From Budorcas taxicolor (taxonomy: Eukaryota; Chordata; Mammalia; Artiodactyla; Bovidae), in assembly GCF_023091745.1 (NCBI RefSeq), contig NC_068934.1:20228434-20292433 (forward strand): a DNA stretch of 64,000 nt. Direction: 5' to 3'. The notes under the pieces are model-generated. The model saw only the letters and a program-made list of their open reading frames with translations. It was not told the DNA's origin and did no database searches. Below are positions 58,421 to 64,000 of the stretch, one piece after another. The first letter of the stretch is position 1; the number at the start of each line of letters is the position of its first letter. The position numbers were made by a program, and so were the translations under genes.

Positions 58421-59741
58421 ATAAAGTGCCGGGAGCCAGCATGAGGAACTCCGCCCATGGCAAAGGTCGTGAGGAAGGAGGCTTCAGCATACACAAAGGC
58501 GGGATCGAGCCTCAGGAAACCCCCTGTTCCTGAGCATCTACCCCCAAAACCAGAGTCTGCCTACTTTGCTGCTTCATGCTCTCACCTACACCTCTGACTT
58601 TACAGGGGCTGTCCCCCACCACCTCTCTCGGAGAAGGAGTTAACCTACAGCTCCGGTTAATAAAAATTCCTGGGTGTGATAAGAGTGTTTCAACTTACAA
58701 ACTCCTCTGAAGGTTATCTAGCCTGCCTGAACAGGTTCGTCCGGCCGCATATGATTGTTTACAGCCTCCCACCCGTGAGAGGCACGAGATGTTTTAAACT
58801 TTCTAAAGACAGATTTTTTTAGGAAGTTAGAAATTATTAGTATAGAGGGTTGACTAGGAATTATATTGGTGAAGCGTTTTTCATTTATTGGGCCAATGTT
58901 TGCTGCTAGATCCCCTGCCCTTATATATGTTAATGAATATATAACTAGCATATAGGAGAAATAAGTATTAACCTTTAAGATTAAGCATGTTAACGTTAGG
59001 CTAAGTAAATTCCTTTCTTAATTGTAACCCACTACACCCTCACCCTATAGGAATGCAACTTTATCTGGTACCTTTGGAGGGTGGTGCCTGGTTTAAGAAA
59101 AATCATCCCTGGAAAATAAGTTTCTGGTTGACTGACTGTTATCAGAAAGAAAGGATCATAGAATGTTAGCAGGCCCCCTGGCCAGAAGATGATGTAAAAC
59201 CCCTAAGACCTTTTTGTATACATTTATATGAAGCACCTGATTTTGATAAAGGTCAGGACTGCTGACCCCCACGTGACTTTAAAATTTCCATTTGTCTCTA
59301 TGTGTAACAAAAGGTATATAAGCAAACGTGAAAATAAAGAAATCAGATCAGTTTCTGGAAAGACTGATTCCCCTGTGTCGTTCTTTCTTTCCCCTTCTGA
59401 CTGAATTCCCATCTGGAGCATGGATGCTTGCCAAGCCTGCTAACTTTGCCCTGGCTTCTAAGACCCACACGAGAGGGAGCCCTAGGAGGGGCACCCTCCA
59501 CTATTCAAGCGGGCACCGGTGGCCTACGTACGTGGTGCAAATCTCTTGTCTTGAGGTTTTATTGGTATTCTGCATAAACCAAGTTATTCAGCATCTTTTT
59601 CTCCACTAGTATTTTCCTACTACACTATTTCTTTCTACTCTCCCTCCATATCTTTAATTAAGCAATTAATTCTTAGGACACTAACTCCGTCCCTGCTTCA
59701 AATTACCCTGGATCCACCGGGGCTGGACCCTGGCAATAAAG
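58421..59741 (+). mobile_element. Solo LTR of an ERV2/ERVK-type endogenous retrovirus
   Basis: An insertion of 1309 bases at 58427-59735 begins TGCCGGGAGC and ends CCCTGGCA (TG...CA ends) and is flanked by a perfect 6-bp TSD, ataaag, at 58421-58426 and 59736-59741. Both TSD copies equal the BovB sequence at that point, so the borders are exact. A 6-bp TSD and long LTR fit class II (betaretrovirus-like) elements. A TATA-like tatataag is at 59315-59322 and an AATAAA at 59333-59338, so the LTR is in plus orientation. No primer-binding site, gag, pol or env is present: it is a solo LTR left by LTR-LTR recombination. No long frame. Confidence 0.93.
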
Positions 59742-59773
59742 CAGTAGATTTTTTCTGGAACTCTCTTGCTTTT

Positions 59774-60538
59774 TCAATGATCCAATGGATGTTGACAATT
59801 TGACCTCTGGTTCCTCTCTCCTCTGAATCCAGCTTGAACATCTGGAAATTCTCTGTTCATGTACTTTTGAAACCTCACTTTGAGAATTTTGAGCTTTACT
59901 TTGCTAGCATGTGAGATTAGTGCAATCGTGGGACAGTTTGAACATTCTTTGGCATTGCCTTTCTTTGGGATTGGAATGAAAACTGACCTTTTCCAGTCCT
60001 GTGGCCACTGCTGAGTTTTCCAAATTTGCTGGCATATTGAGCTCAGCACTTTCACAGCATCATCTTTTAGGATTTGAAATAGCTCAACTGGAATTCTATC
60101 ACCTCCACTAGCTTTGTTTGCAGTGATGCTTCCTAAGGCCCACTTGACTTCACATTCCAGGATGTCTGGCTCTAGGTGGGTGATCACCATTGTGACCCAG
60201 ACTTCATTTGGGTCATGAAGATTTTTTCTGTGTAATTCTTCTGTGTATTCTTGCCACCTCTTCTTAATATCTTCTGCTTCTGTTAGGCCCATACCATTTC
60301 TGTCCTTTATTGTGCTCATTTCTGCATGAAATATTCCCTTGGTATCTCTAATTTTCTTGAAGAGATCTCTAGTCTTTCCCATTCTATTGTTTTCCTCTAT
60401 TTCTTTGCACTGATCACTGAGGAAGGCTTTCTTATCTCTCCTTGCTATTCCCTGGAACTTTTCCCTTTCTCCTTTGCCTTTAGCTTCTCTTCTTTTCTCA
60501 GCTATTTGTAAGGCCTCATCAGATAAACCATTTTGCAT
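59774..60538 (-). pseudogene. BovB endonuclease-RT linker and RT N-terminal region, longest open frame
   Basis: A 254-codon minus-strand frame, the longest in the window. It covers the segment between the endonuclease and the RT and the first RT blocks: NKASGGDRIPVELF (about residues 140-154) and DWKRSVFIPIPKKGNAKECS (about 182-201). Neighbouring frames continue the element but are shifted. The downstream RT core is separated from it by the LTR. It is a remnant of BovB, not a host gene. Confidence 0.85.
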
Positions 60539-60836
60539 TTCTTTTTCTTTGGGATGGTCTTGATCACTGCCTCCTGTACAATGTCATGAACTTCTGTCCA
60601 TAGACTTCAGGGACGCTATCAGATCTAATCCCTTGAACCTATTTGTCACTTGCACTGTATAATCATAAGGGATTTGATTTAGGTCATACTTGAATGATCT
60701 AGTGGTTTTCCCGACTTTCTTCAATTTAAGTCTGAATTTGGCAATAAGGCATTCATGATCTGAGCTACCATCCGCTCCCAGTCTTGTTTTTGCTGACTGT
60801 ATAGAGCTTCTCCATCTTTGGCTGCAAAGAATGTAA

Positions 60837-61127
60837 TCAATCTGATTTCAGTATTGACCATCTGGTGCTGTCCATGTGTAGAGTCTTCTCGTGTTGTTGG
60901 AAGAGGGTGTATGCTATGACCAGTGTGTTCTCTTGGCAAAACTCTGTTAGCCTTTGCTCTGCTTCATTTTGTACTCCAAGGCCAAATTTGCCTGTTACTC
61001 CAAGTATCTCTTGACTTCCTACTTTTGCATTCCAGCCCCCTATAATGAAAAGGACATCTTTTTTGGTGTTAGTTCTAGAAGGTCTTTTAATGGCTAAGTA
61101 ATATTCTATTGTATATAAGTACCACAT
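60837..61127 (-). pseudogene. L1-BovB junction frame, 96 codons
   Basis: On the minus strand the frame starts in L1 (61127-61085: MWYLYTIEYYLAIKR, the ORF2 C-terminus) and crosses the TSD into the BovB endonuclease (KKDVLFIIGGWNAKVGSQE). This is an accidental fusion by insertion; there is no sign of selection or expression. Confidence 0.8.
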
Positions 61128-61220
61128 CTTCTTTATCCATTCCTCTCTTGATGGACATTTATATCTTGGCTATTGCAAACAGCTTTGCAATGAACATTGG
61201 GGTGCATGCATCCTTTCATG

Positions 61221-61508
61221 AAAAGGTATCCAACATCACTAATCAATAGAGAAATATAAATCAAAACTACAATGAGATATCACGTCACATCAGTCAAAAT
61301 GACTATCATCAAAAAATTCTTGAACAACAAATGCTGAAGAGGGTATGGGGAGAAGGGAACCCTTCCACACTGTTGGTGTGAATGTAAATTGGTACAGCTA
61401 CTATGAAGACAGTATGGATGTTCATTAATAAGATAAAAATAGAGCTACCATATAATCCTTCAATTCCACTCTTGGGCATATATCCAGAGAAAAACATTGT
61501 CTGAAATA
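61221..61508 (+). mobile_element. Inverted 5' segment of the L1
   Basis: Plus-strand L1 ORF2 C-terminal region: 'catcactaatcaatagagaa', 'aatgctgaagagggtatggg', 'cacactgttggtgtgaatgt' and 'gggcatatatccagagaaaa'. It ends where the minus-strand part begins in consensus order ('ggatgcatgcaccccaatgt' reversed at 61194-61216). Confidence 0.92.
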
Positions 61509-61519
61509 AGATTGTTTTA

Positions 61520-62240
61520 AATCAGATGCTTAAGAAGAGTTTTCATGTTGTTCTATATTTTAAATTTTATAAGCAAATTTGTATTCAAACTAGAATAAAG
61601 CTGCAATGTGTGCTTTAGAGCATGTGTATCTTATAAGCTATCATAAATAGTATAAACTATCATAAATAGTATAAACAAATTTTAAATTCACATATTAAAT
61701 TTTCTTGTGCTGCAGACATGTCTAATGTGAACAGTAGTTCCAGAACCAATGTAATAGCCAAAAGAGAAATCTTAGAATGGAGGATTTTCATCTGGGAGAG
61801 ACAACAGCTTGTTTATTTTTTAAGTTATGGCTAAAAAATACCATTTGTGTTGGAATAAGTCATCCATGACCCTAACTCCTAAGTTTCTATAAAATGGAAA
61901 TCAATATATAGCAGAACTAATTTTACTTTTAACTCTTTAAGTGATTGCACACATTCCCCACAATGACTGTGCAAACCAGCCACTGGCTATGGCGCAATGG
62001 TGGGCAATGGGGATTGGAAGACTTTAAACTTACTTTATTTCTATTATTAAAATAATTGTATGAACACTGGAGAGTCATTTAACATGGTGGCTCTGTTTTT
62101 AGAAGATCTGTTAGGTCCTTCCAGATTTAGTTAGAACTAATCAAATTGTTATTGCTGTTCATTTACAATTCATGTGTGCATTTATGTATGCAGTTATGAC
62201 TGTGCTGTTTCACACTATCCTGTTAGGTAGTGACTGAGGC
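61520..62240. other. Anonymous AT-rich DNA
   Basis: No named repeat or gene. A short direct duplication, 'ctatcataaatagtataaac', occurs at 61638-61676. Confidence 0.4.
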
Positions 62241-62244
62241 AGAA

Positions 62245-62400
62245 AGAGCTAGAATTTCACACCTCTCAGGTCTTATGAGTCTGTGTAAGTTGTCTCACTT
62301 CACTGTGTTTTAAGTTCATTATCTATAAATGATTCAGTCAATGTGAAATGTGAACTTTTCTGGCAAAGTTGGTATGAGAGTCAAATGTTTTCTAAATTTT
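62245..62400 (+). repeat. MIR SINE
   Basis: 'gtctgtgtaagttgtctcac', 'ttcactgtgttttaagttca', 'ttatctataaatgattc' and 'ttggtatgagagtcaaatg' follow MIR in order. Confidence 0.55.
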
Positions 62401-62412
62401 TAAAGTATAATA

Positions 62413-62792
62413 AAAAAAGCTGAGCACCGAAGAATTGATGCCTTGAACTGTGGTGTTGAAGAAGACGCTTGAGTCCCTTGGACTGCAAGGATATTAAACC
62501 AGTCAATCCTAAAGGAAATTAGTCCTGAATATTCACTGGAAGCTGAAGCTTCAATACTTTGGTTACCTGGTGCAAAGAAGTGACTCATTGGAAAAGACCT
62601 CGACCCTGGGAAAGATAGAAGGCAGGAGAAAAATGGGACAACAGAGGATGAGATGGTTGGATGGCATAACCAACTCGATGGACATGAATTTGAGCAAGTT
62701 CTGGGAGGTGGTAATGGATAGAAAAGCCTGGCATGCTGAAGCTCCTGGGGTCGCAAGTAGTTGGACAAGACTGAGCGACTGAAGTGAACTGA
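62413..62792 (+). mobile_element. BovB LINE, 5'-truncated
   Basis: Plus-strand BovB from 'aaagctgagcaccgaagaat' to 'gagcgactgaagtgaactga'. Frame broken; no clear TSD. Confidence 0.94.
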
Positions 62793-63350
62793 CCAGAAAA
62801 ATTCAGTAAATACAGATAACCTAGGTAACCTCTGGGTAATCAAGATTTCTACACTAATGATGTTTTTACTGTCCTATTAGCTAAGGCAAACTATAATTCA
62901 CAAGGTACTACCCAACAAACAATTAAATAACTTGAGTAAACTAAAGTCATTTTTAATTATTTTATTTAGAGGTTAAAATTACAGATATAGAGAGGTGCTG
63001 ATAAGTATGCTGGAAAGTTTAAATGTTTTCATTAAATATTTTTATTTATTTAATGTGTTTAAAGTGCAAATACAACATTCTTAGGAGGTATACAACTAAA
63101 AAGGGTGAAAATATCTTGTAAACATGACAGAAAGACATGAGCAGATACTTCATCAAACAATAGTTTTTGCCCATCTGAAGTAGGCACAGCAATTGTTTCC
63201 AGCTTTATGGCCAAAGTTTATGGGCTCCATGAACAACTTCGAGAAATTTCCTTGAATTCATTCACTATAGCAAAAATGAAGGTAAGCTCCAAAGTTTAAG
63301 AAAGAAGTGTTATCACAGAGGGGCAATTCTTATGATCTCATTTACTAATA
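62793..63350. other. Anonymous DNA
   Basis: No feature recognised. Confidence 0.4.
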
Positions 63351-63351
63351 A

Positions 63352-63540
63352 TAAAGTAACTACAAGTTTATTGAGCTCTTTCCATTGTTCTAAGTACTTG
63401 ACATTTATCACATCATCTACCCTTTGCATGAGCTTTATGAAGCAGACTCCATTTTGCACTGAGGCATAAAGAAGTTTAAAATGTACATACCAGTCATTCA
63501 GTGGAAGAGCTAGGACAGGAAGGAGGTGAATCTGGGGAGG
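63352..63540 (-). repeat. MIR SINE
   Basis: 'attgagctctttccattgtt', 'ctaagtacttgacatttatc', 'cattttgcactgaggcataa' and 'agtggaagagctaggacag' follow MIR reversed. Confidence 0.6.
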
Positions 63541-63923
63541 AGAAAGTCACAAATGGGAAGAAGGAAGGAGAAATAGCTGTGAATTAAAGATGATCAAGTT
63601 AAGAGATATTTTTCCTTTACCTTTGTTCATCCCTATTCCTTATTCCTCCCTTTTCATGGCTAAATCTAATTCCAAAGAAGTCTAGTTCCTTCTTCTTTAA
63701 TGAAATATTTCTTAACTAAGTCATCTCACACATAATTTTCTTTCAGAGTTAGATCAGCCTTGGGACTCAGCACTTAGTCATTCCCTTATTTTCTAATGTG
63801 TAAGCATTTTCTGTGCCCACAGATTGAAAGAGATTTGGATCCTAAGATATCTGGGTCTTTAATATGTTGTTAAATATTAACTTACTATAAATATTCTGCA
63901 AGCTATTTTTTAATCAACATGAC
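63541..63923. other. Anonymous DNA
   Basis: No feature recognised. Confidence 0.4.
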
Positions 63924-64000
63924 CTGCTGCTGCTGCTAAGTCACTTCAGTCATGTCCAACTCTGTGTGACCCCATAGATGGCAGCCTACCAGGCTCCTCC
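63924..64000 (-). mobile_element. Bov-A2 SINE, cut by the window end
   Basis: Begins with the reverse of the (CAG)n tail (ctgctgctgctgctaagtca) and continues as antisense Bov-A. The rest lies to the right of the window. Confidence 0.93.

Larger units (their letters stand above)
57324..61084 (-). mobile_element. BovB LINE, longest copy, inserted in L1 and split by an LTR
   Basis: Minus-strand BovB in two parts, 57324-58426 and 59736-61084, about 2.45 kb of element (full BovB is about 3.2 kb), so 5'-truncated within the endonuclease domain. Perfect 12-bp TSD ttttaatggcta at 57312-57323 and 61085-61096. It keeps the end of the APE-type endonuclease (DVLFIIGGWNAKVGSQE), the linker, the RT domain and the 3' end. 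The catalytic site reads YVHN where active copies have YADD (near 58120), so it is dead even without the LTR. Confidence 0.96.
56630..61508 (-). mobile_element. L1 LINE, 5'-inverted, host of a four-element nest
   Basis: TSD agattgtttta at 56619-56629 and 61509-61519 bounds the whole unit. Minus-strand L1 (3'UTR and ORF2 C-terminus) occupies 56630-57323 and 61085-61220, interrupted by a SINE (56792-57009) and a BovB. The rightmost part, 61221-61508, is L1 in plus orientation and holds the ORF2 segment immediately upstream in consensus. That is a 5' inversion. L1 sequence proper is only about 1.1 kb; the rest is younger insertions. Confidence 0.92.

Noticed and set aside
58427..59735. Complete provirus
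   Set aside because: Only one LTR is present, with no primer-binding site, gag, pol or env, and the BovB continues directly on both sides.

Overview
This window looks like intergenic or intronic DNA from a pecoran ruminant (cattle, sheep, goat or a relative). The basis is its repeats: many BovB (RTE-type LINE) copies, Bov-tA and Bov-A2 SINEs that share the BovB 3' tail, ruminant-type L1 elements, and older mammalian repeats (MIR, L2, L1M, MER5/Tigger-like). These families fix the lineage but I cannot separate cattle from sheep or goat by eye. I found no convincing host protein-coding gene, tRNA, rRNA, CRISPR array or bacterial-type operon. Nearly every longer open frame falls in a retroelement and is broken.

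Layout. 0-1 kb: a BovB with an inverted 5' part. 2.8-6.2 kb: SINEs and a young-type L1 3' end. 6.8-9 kb: two BovB copies in opposite orientation. 10-14 kb: dinucleotide repeats, a BovB with a doubled tail, and a SINE with a clean target-site duplication (TSD). 14-25 kb: mostly anonymous AT-rich DNA with a few old fragments, the most likely place for unique sequence. 25.4-31.8 kb: an L1-rich block with an old L1 fragment split by a SINE that carries a 103-bp copy of nearby DNA, an L1 5' half (5'UTR monomers, ORF1 C-terminus, start of ORF2), then an L1 3' half. 32-46 kb: scattered SINEs and BovB, including a back-to-back SINE palindrome at 33.8-34.2 kb. 47.9-53.9 kb: two larger BovB copies, the second interrupted by an L1. 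54.8-61.5 kb: an L2 hit by a SINE, then a nested stack in which an L1 contains a SINE and a BovB, and the BovB contains a solo LTR of an ERV2/ERVK-type retrovirus. 62-64 kb: one more BovB and the start of a Bov-A2.

There is no gene network to describe. The elements relate through retrotransposition: BovB encodes an endonuclease and reverse transcriptase and is thought to mobilise the Bov SINEs that share its 3' end; L1 is autonomous. TSDs give a relative order for several insertions. The most informative observations are two 5'-inverted LINE insertions (one L1, one BovB), the local 103-bp duplication inside a SINE, a 20-bp triplication in a BovB, and the four-element nest at 56.6-61.5 kb. I did not find a previously undescribed biological system. 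The findings are unusual structures and mutational events.
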